Source: Methylomonas rapida
GTDB taxonomy: Bacteria; Pseudomonadota; Gammaproteobacteria; Methylococcales; Methylomonadaceae
Reading direction: 5' to 3'
NCBI RefSeq assembly: GCF_024360925.2
Contig: NZ_CP113517.1
Coordinates: forward strand, 4,010,001 to 4,074,000
Length of the DNA stretch: 64,000 nucleotides
Below the pieces are notes generated by a model. The model made no database searches. It saw only the letters and a list, made by a program, of their open reading frames with translations, and was not told the DNA's origin. The position numbers and the translations under genes are program-made. This document shows, piece after piece, positions 36,274-44,212 of the stretch (positions are counted from its first letter, which is position 1; the number at the start of each line of letters is the position of its first letter).

Positions 36274-37059
36274 ATGTTGAAAAAAACTCTGCTCTCAACT
36301 ATTGCCGGTTTGATCTTAAGCGCGTGCGCCACCAGTCCTACCGGTAGGACACAGTTGATCTATATGCCGGATAACCAAGTCAATCAGATGGGGTTGCAGG
36401 CTTTCGATAGCATGAAAAGCAAAAATCCGGTCAGCCGCAATCCGCGTTATAACCAGTTTGCCCAGTGCGTGACTTATGCACTAACCCGCGAAACCGGCGG
36501 TCAATGGGAAGTGGTGGTGTTCGAAGACGAAACCCTGAATGCGTTTGCCTTGCCTGGCAACAAGATCGGCGTGCATACCGGTCTGATCAATCTGGTGGAC
36601 AACCAGGACCAATTGGCCGCCGTGATCGGCCACGAAATCGGCCATGTCTTGTCCCGTCATAGCAACGAACGCCTATCGCAGGAAACCGCCGTCAGCACTG
36701 GTTTGGCGATGGTACAGGCCGTGGCGCAACCTCAATCCGCACTGGGACAAACTGCGTTGGGGCTGCTTGGCGTTGGCGCGGAATATGGCGTGATATTGCC
36801 TTATAGCCGCATCCACGAAACCGAAGCCGATACCATCGGTCTGGACTTGATGGCGCGCGCCGGTTTCGATCCGCGCCAAAGCATCAATCTATGGCTGAAA
36901 ATGGATAAAGCCGCGCAAGGCGGCCAGCCCATCGAATTTATGTCGACGCACCCTTCGCACGGCACCCGCATCGACAATTTGAATCAAAACATGAACAAAG
37001 CCCTCCAGCTACAGCAACAAGCCTGGCAAATGGGCAAACAGCCGCGTTGCATGAAATAA
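36274..37059 (+). CDS. M48 family metallopeptidase lipoprotein
   Basis: A 261-residue zinc protease of the M48 (LoiP/YcaL-like) group. The signal ends in a lipobox LILSAC, so it should be an outer-membrane lipoprotein facing the periplasm. The zinc motif HEIGH is at residues 120-124 and the third ligand Glu184 is in HETEADTIG. Such enzymes degrade misfolded outer-membrane or periplasmic proteins. Its stop overlaps the start of dapC by 1 nt (TAATG), so the two may be co-translated, though their roles seem unrelated. Confidence 0.92.
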   Translation: MLKKTLLSTIAGLILSACATSPTGRTQLIYMPDNQVNQMGLQAFDSMKSKNPVSRNPRYNQFAQCVTYALTRETGGQWEVVVFEDETLNAFALPGNKIGVHTGLINLVDNQDQLAAVIGHEIGHVLSRHSNERLSQETAVSTGLAMVQAVAQPQSALGQTALGLLGVGAEYGVILPYSRIHETEADTIGLDLMARAGFDPRQSINLWLKMDKAAQGGQPIEFMSTHPSHGTRIDNLNQNMNKALQLQQQAWQMGKQPRCMK

Positions 37060-38252
37060 TGAATCCACATTTATCACAGCTGCATCCCTATCCATTCGAG
37101 AAGCTGGCAACGCTGAAACAAGGGATAGCTCCGCCGGCCGACAAGGCTCATATCGCGTTGTCGATCGGCGAACCTAAACACGCCACGCCGCACTTCATTC
37201 AAGAAGCCTTGATTCGCCACCTGCATGGGCTAACGCTGTATCCAACCACCAAAGGCTTGCCGGAGTTACGCCAGGCGATTGCCGACTGGACTTGCCACCG
37301 CTTTCAGATGTCCACCGGCAGCGTCGATTGCGAAACCCAGGTGCTGCCGGTCAATGGTACTCGCGAGGCTCTGTTTTCTTTCGTACAGGCCGTGATCGAC
37401 CCACGCGATAGACCTGTCGTCATCATGCCCAATCCGTTTTACCAGATTTACGAAGGCGCGGCCTTGCTGGCTGGCGCTGAACCGTATTACTTGAATACGA
37501 CAGCGGAAAATGACTATCTTCCTGACTTCGACAGCGTGCCTGAAGCCATCTGGAGACGCTGTCAACTGATCTTCATTTGCTCTCCGGGCAATCCGACCGG
37601 CACGGTGATGTCGCAAGCACAGCATGTGCAATTGCTGGCGCTGGCCGAAAAATACGGCTTTATCATTGCTTCCGACGAATGCTATACCGAGCTTTACGAC
37701 GACGAGGCCAATCCGCCACAAGGATTGCTGCAAAGCGCATGGCATAGCGGCAATACCGCGTTCAAACGCTGTGTCATTTTTCAAAGTCTATCCAAGCGAT
37801 CCAATGCGCCTGGCTTACGCTCCGGTTTCGTCGCCGGCGATGCCGGGGTCTTGGGGCAATATTTCAAATACCGCACTTACCACGGCTGCCCGATGCCGGT
37901 TTCTACTCAACAAGCCAGCATTGCGGCGTGGAATGACGAGGAACACGTCAAGCACAACCGCCAGTTGTACCGCGACAAATTCACCGCTTTCATCGACATC
38001 TTGCAGGATGCCTGCGAAATCAGCCGTCCGCCGGCCAGCTTTTACGTCTGGCTGAAAACACCGATGGATGATGCTGGCTTCGCCCAGAAGCTGTTCGCCG
38101 AACAAAACGTCACAGTACTGCCGGGTAGTTATTTGTCGCGCGATAGCAATGGTATCAATCCCGGCGCCAACCATGTTCGCATTGCCTTGGTTGCGCCCAT
38201 CGAAGAATGCGTCGAAGCCGCGCAACGTATTAAAGAATTTTTAACAAAATAG
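37059..38252 (+). CDS. dapC: succinyldiaminopimelate transaminase
   Basis: A 397-residue fold-type I aminotransferase of the DapC group. It has the N-terminal [13 protein letters not shown], substrate loop SIGEPKH, and PLP lysine Lys246 in [15 protein letters not shown]. It converts N-succinyl-2-amino-6-oxopimelate to N-succinyl-LL-diaminopimelate in lysine and peptidoglycan precursor synthesis. The start at 37059 overlaps the M48 stop by 1 nt. dapD lies 70 bp downstream on the same strand, confirming the pathway. Confidence 0.93.
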   Translation: MNPHLSQLHPYPFEKLATLKQGIAPPADKAHIALSIGEPKHATPHFIQEALIRHLHGLTLYPTTKGLPELRQAIADWTCHRFQMSTGSVDCETQVLPVNGTREALFSFVQAVIDPRDRPVVIMPNPFYQIYEGAALLAGAEPYYLNTTAENDYLPDFDSVPEAIWRRCQLIFICSPGNPTGTVMSQAQHVQLLALAEKYGFIIASDECYTELYDDEANPPQGLLQSAWHSGNTAFKRCVIFQSLSKRSNAPGLRSGFVAGDAGVLGQYFKYRTYHGCPMPVSTQQASIAAWNDEEHVKHNRQLYRDKFTAFIDILQDACEISRPPASFYVWLKTPMDDAGFAQKLFAEQNVTVLPGSYLSRDSNGINPGANHVRIALVAPIEECVEAAQRIKEFLTK

Positions 38253-38322
38253 GCTCAAGGCTAAAGGCACAGGGTGCAAACACCTTGGCCTTGAACCTTG
38301 GCCCCTGAACCTAAGAGAGCTC
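38253..38322. repeat. spacer hairpin between dapC and dapD
   Basis: A short region with CAAGGC and GCCTTG inverted segments and repeated AGGC/CCTTGG units. It could fold into a hairpin between the two genes. Only one copy is seen. Confidence 0.35.
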
Positions 38323-39141
38323 ATGTCAAATCTGGAAACCATCATCAATGACGCGTTTGAAAACCGCGCCGAAATCAGTCCGTCCACCGTTTCCGCCGAA
38401 GTTCGAGAAGCTGTTGCCACTGCATTGAACATGCTGGACAAAGGCGAAGCCCGCGTCGCCGAGAAAAAAGACGGCGACTGGGTCACCAACCAATGGCTGA
38501 AAAAAGCCGTGCTGCTGTCGTTCCGCATCAACGAAAACAAGGTCATCGAAAGCGGCGACGTGCGCTATTACGACAAGGTGCCGACCAAATTCGGCCAATA
38601 TAGCGAAGACGATTTCGCCAAAGCCGGCGTCCGCGTGGTGCCAAACGCGGTAGCCCGTTATGGCTCCTACGTCGCCCCCGGCGCCATCCTGATGCCTTCC
38701 TACGTCAACATTGGCGCCTACGTCGACAGCGGCACCATGGTCGACACCTGGGTAACCGTGGGTTCCTGCGCGCAGATCGGCAAAAACGTGCATTTGTCCG
38801 GCGGCGTCGGCATTGGCGGCGTGTTGGAACCACTGCAAGCCAACCCCACCATCATCGGTGACAACTGCTTCATCGGTGCCCGCTCTGAGATCGTCGAGGG
38901 CGTCATCGTCGAAGACAACTGCGTGGTTTCGATGGGCGTCTACATCGGCCAAAGCACCAAGATCTTCAACCGCATGACCGGTGAAGTGACTTACGGCCGC
39001 ATCCCCGCCGGCTCGGTAGTGGTTTCCGGCAACCTGCCTTCCAAAGACGGCAGCCACAGCCTGTATTGCGCAGTGATCATCAAGCAGGTCGACGAAAAAA
39101 CCCGCAGCAAAACCGGCATCAACGAGTTATTGAGAGACTAA
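38323..39141 (+). CDS. dapD: 2,3,4,5-tetrahydropyridine-2,6-dicarboxylate N-succinyltransferase
   Basis: A 272-residue left-handed beta-helix acyltransferase (E. coli DapD has 274). Hexapeptide repeats run through residues ~100-230 ([31 protein letters not shown]). It transfers succinyl from succinyl-CoA to tetrahydrodipicolinate, the step before dapC. Genes are in biosynthetic cooperation rather than reaction order. A terminator follows. Confidence 0.95.
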   Translation: MSNLETIINDAFENRAEISPSTVSAEVREAVATALNMLDKGEARVAEKKDGDWVTNQWLKKAVLLSFRINENKVIESGDVRYYDKVPTKFGQYSEDDFAKAGVRVVPNAVARYGSYVAPGAILMPSYVNIGAYVDSGTMVDTWVTVGSCAQIGKNVHLSGGVGIGGVLEPLQANPTIIGDNCFIGARSEIVEGVIVEDNCVVSMGVYIGQSTKIFNRMTGEVTYGRIPAGSVVVSGNLPSKDGSHSLYCAVIIKQVDEKTRSKTGINELLRD

Positions 39142-39155
39142 AATCGCTGCTTGTC

Positions 39156-39197
39156 GCCCAAAGGCCGGGAAATTTCACTACCGGACTTTGGGCTTTT
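39156..39197 (+). terminator. rho-independent terminator after dapD
   Basis: A 13 bp stem with one mismatch (GCCCAAAGGCCGG with CCGGACTTTGGGC), then TTTT, 15 nt after the dapD stop. Confidence 0.8.
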
Positions 39198-39240
39198 CGC
39201 CAGCATCGAACGCCTTTTTATAAAAAATTTAAAAATTAGT

Positions 39241-39269
39241 TTGACAGACCCTTAAGTGGGCTGTAATAT
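39241..39269 (+). promoter_or_regulatory. sigma-70 promoter for the tRNA cluster
   Basis: Perfect TTGACA (39241-39246), a 17 bp spacer and TAATAT (39264-39269), about 50 bp before tRNA-Pro. Confidence 0.85.
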
Positions 39270-39320
39270 AGCGACTTCATCACGAAGCAGCATCACTGCT
39301 TCAGAATAGAAGGTCAATAT

Positions 39321-39397
39321 CGGGGTATAGCGCAGTCTGGTAGCGCGTCTGCTTTGGGAGCAGAATGTCGGGAGTTCGAATCTCTCTACCCCGACCA
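39321..39397 (+). tRNA. tRNA-Pro (UGG)
   Basis: 77 nt with encoded CCA. The anticodon loop TTTGGGA gives TGG; the acceptor stem CGGGGTA pairs with TACCCCG. First of three tRNAs behind one promoter. Confidence 0.95.
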
Positions 39398-39403
39398 AGA
39401 TTT

Positions 39404-39480
39404 GCGCTTGTAGCTCAGCTGGATAGAGCATCGGCCTTCTAAGCCGAGGGTCGCAGGTTCGAGTCCTGCCAAGCGTGCCA
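39404..39480 (+). tRNA. tRNA-Arg (UCU)
   Basis: 77 nt with encoded CCA. The anticodon loop CTTCTAA gives TCT. The acceptor GCGCTTG pairs with CAAGCGT, including a G1-U72 wobble. Confidence 0.94.
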
Positions 39481-39498
39481 TTCCTAAATTCTCATTAT

Positions 39499-39575
39499 GG
39501 TGAGCGTAGCTCAGTTGGTAGAGCCCCGGATTGTGATTCCGGTTGTCGTGGGTTCGAGCCCCATCGTTCACCCCA
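39499..39575 (+). tRNA. tRNA-His (GUG)
   Basis: 77 nt including the extra G-1 that pairs with C73, a hallmark of tRNA-His, and encoded CCA. The anticodon loop is TTGTGAT. Last tRNA of the group, bordering the mobile-element relic. Confidence 0.95.
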
Positions 39576-39614
39576 ATAACTTCAATAAGTTAGCGCTTTA
39601 AATGGTTGTCATGA

Positions 39615-39850
39615 ATGATACAGTGTCAACTAAAAAACAACTTTTCCTTTTTGCCGTCTAAGCAAGATCAAAATATAAACAAAGATCGGGTATTCCGAAC
39701 TGCTGTTCCTGCGGGCGATTATGCGCGTTTAGAATCTGAGGCTGTAGAGCGTAGGACTACTCTCCTTACCGATTGGCGGGGCTGATTGTCAGCGCTTATC
39801 TTGACGGCAAATTTCAGGCTTCTGAGGAACTTGCAAAATACCACTATTAG
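39615..39850 (+). pseudogene. frameshifted ribbon-helix-helix protein gene
   Basis: Frame one runs from ATG 39615 to a stop at 39785, giving 56 residues ending RVFRTAVPAGDYARLESE-AVERRTTLLTDWRG. A shifted frame from 39782 continues LIVSAYLDGKFQASEELA to a stop at 39850. Joined, they make a beta strand, helix, turn and helix in the order of a ribbon-helix-helix DNA-binding domain. A one-base change in the GGGG run at 39778-39781 would restore the frame. Such proteins are common in plasmids, phages and toxin-antitoxin pairs. Confidence 0.6.
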
Positions 39851-39916
39851 TGGCCAATTAATTTTAAAAACCACTATATCTAGTGGTTTTTGCGTAAAAT
39901 TTCATAATTTTGCAAG
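39830..39916. repeat. nested inverted repeats with a terminator-like hairpin
   Basis: Outer arms CTTGCAAAAT (39830-39839) and ATTTTGCAAG (39907-39916) are exact inverses. Inside are CCACTA-T-TAGTGG (39841-39853) and AAAAACCACTA-TATC-TAGTGGTTTTT (39866-39891, 11 bp stem). The latter looks like a bidirectional terminator. The two inner hairpins share the CCACTA/TAGTGG half-sites. Confidence 0.75.
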
Positions 39917-40205
39917 CACCTCTTCTGATTAGCCATCCCTGAGATCAATATAATTGCACGCGTTTAGCTGGGGCTTCCAGTGGCATTTAAAGCACGTGCG
40001 GCGGCGGACGGGTCCTTCCAACCCAGAGCCGTCGCCGGCGTTGGGCAACCCCGCTTGCCCGCTTCTTCTTGCCACTGACTACCTCTTCTAAGTTGCGGTG
40101 GTTCTTTGTCTTGCTTGCCGCAAAATTCACTTTAAAAATTATTATTTTTATTTATTTTTTAATAAAAAATGATAATTTCTTTGTGTAATATCTGTAATAA
40201 TGTAA

Positions 40206-40484
40206 TTACACTTTGTTTAGGCTTGCGTATGGGCTTAGTGTCTTAGCCTCTTCCGGATGCTCCGGCGCTAGATGAGCATAACGGATAGTCATATCAAGGC
40301 TGTGATGACCTAAAATTTTCTGCAAAGTCAATATATTGCCGCCGTTCATCATAAAATGACTGGCGAACGTATGGCGTAAAACATGCGACGACTGGCCGCG
40401 CGGTAGCGTTACTTGGGCGCGATCGATGGCATTTCTAAAGGCTTTGATGGGATCTGAAAAGCTGCCGTTTTGGTTTCGTTTGGC
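40206..40484 (-). pseudogene. truncated tyrosine recombinase (phage-type integrase), C-terminal fragment
   Basis: The minus strand encodes 92 residues of an integrase catalytic domain between an in-frame stop at 40485-40487 and the natural stop at 40206-40208. Visible active-site elements are HVLRHTFASHF (H-x-x-R), ILGHHSLDMT (H/W position) and the nucleophile segment IRYAHLAPEH. The N-terminal DNA-binding part and the first catalytic arginine are missing. It lies after a tRNA cluster, the usual target of such enzymes. Confidence 0.85.
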
Positions 40485-40522
40485 TTATGCCCCCACAAGC
40501 AGGGAATTCTTTTTGTGTACCT

Positions 40523-42295
40523 ATGATAACGAAAACTAGCAGTTTAAAAAATTCAAGTCATAGCCTTGCCTGGTTTGCATTGGCCGTTTCTCTTTATTGC
40601 TCCGGAACAACGACGGCCGTCGGGGACGACATGCCTGTTCCACTCCCAGAATCAAGCCAGCCCGTAATTGATAGCATTGTCGAACCTGTAAGCCTGATTC
40701 CGACAGACAATCCCATCGGCGCAATTTTGCTCAGCAAACGCCACCCGTTATTGCTCCGCGCCGATTTCACTCGCGTCAGCGACCCTGTGATTCAGATTTA
40801 TCAGCATAATGGTTTTGAGCCCATTTGGTTTACCCCCCATCGCTCGGAAAAAAATCTGCAAGATTTGATCACCATCCTGAGCAATGCCTCGAGTGATGCG
40901 CTGAATCCAATCAATTACGATGTCGAGCTCATCAAGAATTCGATCGGCCAGCAAGATTTGGATAGCAATATGACAGCCAGCTACGATGTGGCCTTGACCG
41001 TATCGTTAGTACGTTACTTGCAGGACTTGCGGCATGGGCAAGTCGATCCGCGCAACGCCCAGTATCCCGTACATATTGCCCCCAAACCATCGTTGGACAT
41101 TGCCGGCTTGCTGAAGCAAAATCTGGCGTCTCAAACATTGACTGAACTGGTAGGCCAGTTCGAGCCCAAGGCCAAGCAATACCAACAGCTCAAGCAAATT
41201 TTGCATCACTTTCAACAGCTGAAGCTTCAAAATGATGTGGGTGAATTCAAGCCGAAAAAAATGCTGCGCCCAGGCGACCATCATGCCCAAATTCCCATCC
41301 TACGCCAGCGCCTAACATTGATGGGTGTACTTAGGGCCAGCAACGATAGCGATAGCGGACTTTACGACAACGATCTGGTCGACGCCGTCAAGACTATTCA
41401 GCAACAACAGGGCTTAAAAGCCGATGGCGTGATTGGCCCTGCCACCCTGGCATTATTCAAGCAATCCCATGGCGATGAAATCCCCAGGATTGAACTGGCC
41501 ATGGAACGTGCTCGCTGGATTCCGGACCCAAGCGACGGTCCAATGATCATGGTCAACATACCCGCATTTGAACTGTGGGCATTCAATTCCGCTGACGATC
41601 CCAATCCGCTGAACATGAAAGTGATCGTCGGCAAAGCGCCGGACAAACAAACGCCGATACTCTGGGAAGAAATGAAGTATTTGGAATTCATGCCGTACTG
41701 GAATATTCCAATGACCATCTTCAAGAAAGAAATCCTGCCGAAGGCAGCCAACAATCAAGGTTATTTAGCCAGCCAGGATATAGAACTGGTTCGGCATCAA
41801 AATAGCGAGGCTTCAGGCGGAGGCAGTTACATTCGCGCCCGGCAGCGCCCAGGCAAGAAAAACCCGTTAGGGCGGGTGAAATTCGTATTCCCGAATAACG
41901 CCGACGTTTATTTACACGACACACCCAGCAAGGCGGCATTCAACCGCCCTCGTCGTGATTTGAGCCATGGCTGCGTGCGAGTATCGGAACCGGAACGCTT
42001 GGCGGAATTCGTATTGGGGGAACAGCTGGGCTGGGACACGGAAACCATCAAACAAGCCATGTCTGCTTCCAAGACACGCCATGTCACCCTTAAACGCGCG
42101 ATCCCCGTGTTGTTTTATTATGGCACCACGTTTGTCGACCATGAAAATCAGTTGCATTTCTACCCCGACATTTACGGACAGGATGAACAACTGAAACAAG
42201 CTCTCAACAAACTACAATCACCCGTCCTGGTCAAATCTGACGCCAGTAATCAGTTGGCCAAGAGCAATACATCGGAACTGCTATCCAGCCCGTAA
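40523..42295 (+). CDS. L,D-transpeptidase (YcbB/LdtD-like)
   Basis: A 590-residue exported enzyme. A signal sequence is at the N-terminus, a helical domain at ~50-230, a peptidoglycan-binding domain at ~255-320 (IPILRQRLTLMGV ... GLKADGVIGPATL), and a YkuD catalytic domain with SHGCVRV, Cys484 as nucleophile. It makes 3-3 crosslinks in peptidoglycan. The start at 40523 gives a clean signal peptide; ATG at 40487 is in frame but has no ribosome site. Its start lies against the integrase fragment, so its original promoter may have been displaced. Confidence 0.92.
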   Translation: MITKTSSLKNSSHSLAWFALAVSLYCSGTTTAVGDDMPVPLPESSQPVIDSIVEPVSLIPTDNPIGAILLSKRHPLLLRADFTRVSDPVIQIYQHNGFEPIWFTPHRSEKNLQDLITILSNASSDALNPINYDVELIKNSIGQQDLDSNMTASYDVALTVSLVRYLQDLRHGQVDPRNAQYPVHIAPKPSLDIAGLLKQNLASQTLTELVGQFEPKAKQYQQLKQILHHFQQLKLQNDVGEFKPKKMLRPGDHHAQIPILRQRLTLMGVLRASNDSDSGLYDNDLVDAVKTIQQQQGLKADGVIGPATLALFKQSHGDEIPRIELAMERARWIPDPSDGPMIMVNIPAFELWAFNSADDPNPLNMKVIVGKAPDKQTPILWEEMKYLEFMPYWNIPMTIFKKEILPKAANNQGYLASQDIELVRHQNSEASGGGSYIRARQRPGKKNPLGRVKFVFPNNADVYLHDTPSKAAFNRPRRDLSHGCVRVSEPERLAEFVLGEQLGWDTETIKQAMSASKTRHVTLKRAIPVLFYYGTTFVDHENQLHFYPDIYGQDEQLKQALNKLQSPVLVKSDASNQLAKSNTSELLSSP

Positions 42296-42432
42296 ACGAG
42301 ACTGCCATAACACACAAAATGCAGATTGAGCTGGCTTAACCTAACAAAATCATAATGTTAGGCTTCATTGCCATCAACAGAATCTCTTTTAAGGATTTGG
42401 TTGAAAATAATTTCCCGCACTCGGGGCTCATC

Positions 42433-42527
42433 GTTCCCATGCTCCGCGTGGGAATGCAGCCTGAAGCGCCCTGCGGTTCGGGATGCTAGAGTGTCCCTGA
42501 GCAGGCTTCCACGCGGAGCATGGGAAC
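42433..42527. repeat. palindromic repeat element with 19 bp perfect arms
   Basis: Arms at 42433-42451 and 42509-42527 are exact inverses containing CCCATGCTCCGCGTGG, around a ~57 bp centre. The left arm has its own small inverted repeat (TTCCCA ... TGGGAA). From memory, this GTTCCCATGCTCCGCGTGGG-type sequence is widespread between genes of gammaproteobacteria. It fills the space between the L,D-transpeptidase and CPBP genes, which otherwise holds no gene. Confidence 0.85.
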
Positions 42528-42587
42528 CAAAAGCGGAAGTTATTTCTGACGAAATCCTAACTCGGACCCAGGCATCGGCCGGCAAGG

Positions 42588-43484
42588 CTATCGTGCTCCT
42601 TGGCTGCTTTCGTGCCTTTCCGGGTTTAGCCCCAACCATAGCCAAACACCGATCGCTATCGCCAACCAGATGCTGACCAACGGCCCCACTACACCATCGT
42701 AGCTACTGACCAGATACAGGTAAGCGGCGTCAGAATTGACGTTGAAGAGATCCTTGCTGAGCTTGATTTGCCAGACCCAGCCGGCATGACAGCCTATGCA
42801 AAGCCCCAAGCTTTGCGGCACTTGAGTCCGAATGACGGCCAGAAAAGCACCGACGAAAAACAGCGCAATCAGTGCACTGATGATTTCCGGATTCAACCAG
42901 TTGGCGAACGCTTCCGCCATCAATTCAAAACCGCTGAAGACTGTTTGCTGCTCGTAAGGAATCTGGGTTTTGCTTTTCAGGAAATGCAGCGCCGCGAAAT
43001 ACAGCGAGCCTAGGCCTATCGCCAACCACACGGGCAAATAGCGGCGCAACAGGCTTAACAACAAGCCGCGGAACAGCAGCTCTTCGCCGATTCCGATCAA
43101 CAGCGACAACAATAATCCCAAGCCCATGCGCTCGACCAGTTTGCCCGCCGTCCAATGCCGGCTAGAGTCCCAAACGTGCACATCCAACGCATACAGCGTC
43201 AGCAGCACCGGCAACAAGGTCAGCAGGCCCAGCAACAAGCCTTGACCCAATTGATTGAAAAACGCACGCGGCGGGGCAAAGCCCAGTTCGCCCCAGCTAA
43301 AGCCCAGTTTTTTCCGCAGCGGAAACACACCTATCAACAACAAGATCAAGGTCAGCTTGCTGACCGTCTTGTGCAGCGGCAGCAGGTCGCCGAACAGCTG
43401 CAACAAACCAAAACCCAGCAGACTGGCGCCAGCCGCCAGCAGCAGCAACCAAACCAAAGGCGCCAGCGCGACGATCCAGGCCAT
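42588..43484 (-). CDS. CPBP family intramembrane metalloprotease
   Basis: A 298-residue polytopic membrane protein with about eight hydrophobic helices. The CPBP (Abi/Rce1-like) motifs are visible: EELLFRG, then a histidine in FAALHF, and another in GCHAGW. These proteins cleave or process substrates in the membrane; bacterial substrates are mostly unknown. The start at 43484 overlaps the rsmE stop by one base (TGATG), so the two are translationally coupled. bioA and rsmE precede it in the same run. Confidence 0.88.
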   Translation of the reverse strand: MAWIVALAPLVWLLLLAAGASLLGFGLLQLFGDLLPLHKTVSKLTLILLLIGVFPLRKKLGFSWGELGFAPPRAFFNQLGQGLLLGLLTLLPVLLTLYALDVHVWDSSRHWTAGKLVERMGLGLLLSLLIGIGEELLFRGLLLSLLRRYLPVWLAIGLGSLYFAALHFLKSKTQIPYEQQTVFSGFELMAEAFANWLNPEIISALIALFFVGAFLAVIRTQVPQSLGLCIGCHAGWVWQIKLSKDLFNVNSDAAYLYLVSSYDGVVGPLVSIWLAIAIGVWLWLGLNPERHESSQGAR

Positions 43485-44212
43485 CAGCGAAAATCCCCCC
43501 ACAGCGTTTGCACCGCGCTCAAAGCCGACAGCACGGCGGTTTCAGTGCGTAAAATGCGCGCGCCCATCCGCACCGGCACGAAGCCGGCGGCCTTGGCGAT
43601 TTGCCGCTCCGCGTCGCTGAAACCGCCTTCCGGGCCAGACAGCAGCGTGATTTGGCTATCGCTTGGCTGCAGATCGGCCAGGGTTAGCTCGGCATAAGGA
43701 TCGAGAAACACCTTCAAGCCTCGCGGCCGTTCAACCCAGTCGGATAATTCGGCGATGTTGCCCAACAGCGGCAAGCAGGTGCGGCCGGATTGCTCGGCGG
43801 CATGGCGGACGATGCCGTGCCAATGCTGCCAGCGTTGCTGTTTTTTGTCGTCGTTGAGTTTGGTGACGCAGCGTTCGGTCAGTAGCGGCGTCAATTCGGC
43901 CACGCCCAATTCCACGGCCTTTTGCACGGCCCAATCCATGCGGTCGCCGCGCGAAATGCCCATGCCCAAACAAACCCGCAGCGGCGACTCTACGTCGCGC
44001 GCCGAGAAAGCTTCGATTTCGACGCGCACGTTTTTGCGGCTGACTTCGCTGAAACGGCTGGCATATTCCCCACCCAGGCCGTTGAACAGCACAATCGCGT
44101 CGCCGGCTTTCAGCCGCAACACCGACCGCACGTAATGCGCCGCGTCGTCGTCCAGTTCGATACAGCCGCCAGCGTTCAAGGCCGCATTCACATATAATCG
44201 GGATACGCGCAT
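43484..44212 (-). CDS. rsmE: 16S rRNA (uracil1498-N3)-methyltransferase
   Basis: A 242-residue SPOUT-family enzyme starting MRVSRLYV. It has the PUA-like N-terminal domain and a C-terminal trefoil-knot SAM site (LLSGPEGGFSDAE, then MGARILRTETA). It methylates U1498 of 16S rRNA. The start at 44212 overlaps the bioA stop by 1 nt and the stop overlaps the CPBP start by 1 nt, so bioA-rsmE-CPBP read as one operon. Confidence 0.94.
   Translation of the reverse strand: MRVSRLYVNAALNAGGCIELDDDAAHYVRSVLRLKAGDAIVLFNGLGGEYASRFSEVSRKNVRVEIEAFSARDVESPLRVCLGMGISRGDRMDWAVQKAVELGVAELTPLLTERCVTKLNDDKKQQRWQHWHGIVRHAAEQSGRTCLPLLGNIAELSDWVERPRGLKVFLDPYAELTLADLQPSDSQITLLSGPEGGFSDAERQIAKAAGFVPVRMGARILRTETAVLSALSAVQTLWGDFR

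Larger units (their letters stand above)
39576..40522. other. decayed mobile-element region between tRNA-His and the L,D-transpeptidase gene
   Basis: About 950 bp holding a frameshifted ribbon-helix-helix gene, nested inverted repeats, a ~200 bp GC-rich stretch without assignable function (near 39960-40130), a very AT-rich segment (40140-40200) and a 3' integrase fragment. No second copy of the tRNA-His 3' end is visible, so the attachment site cannot be proved. Confidence 0.6.

Noticed and set aside
38326..39057. Open frame opposite dapD
   Set aside because: Antisense shadow within a complete dapD gene.
39540..40500. tRNA-His as a proven integration site with a duplicated 3' end
   Set aside because: The tRNA is intact but I found no second copy of its 3' sequence near the integrase fragment.
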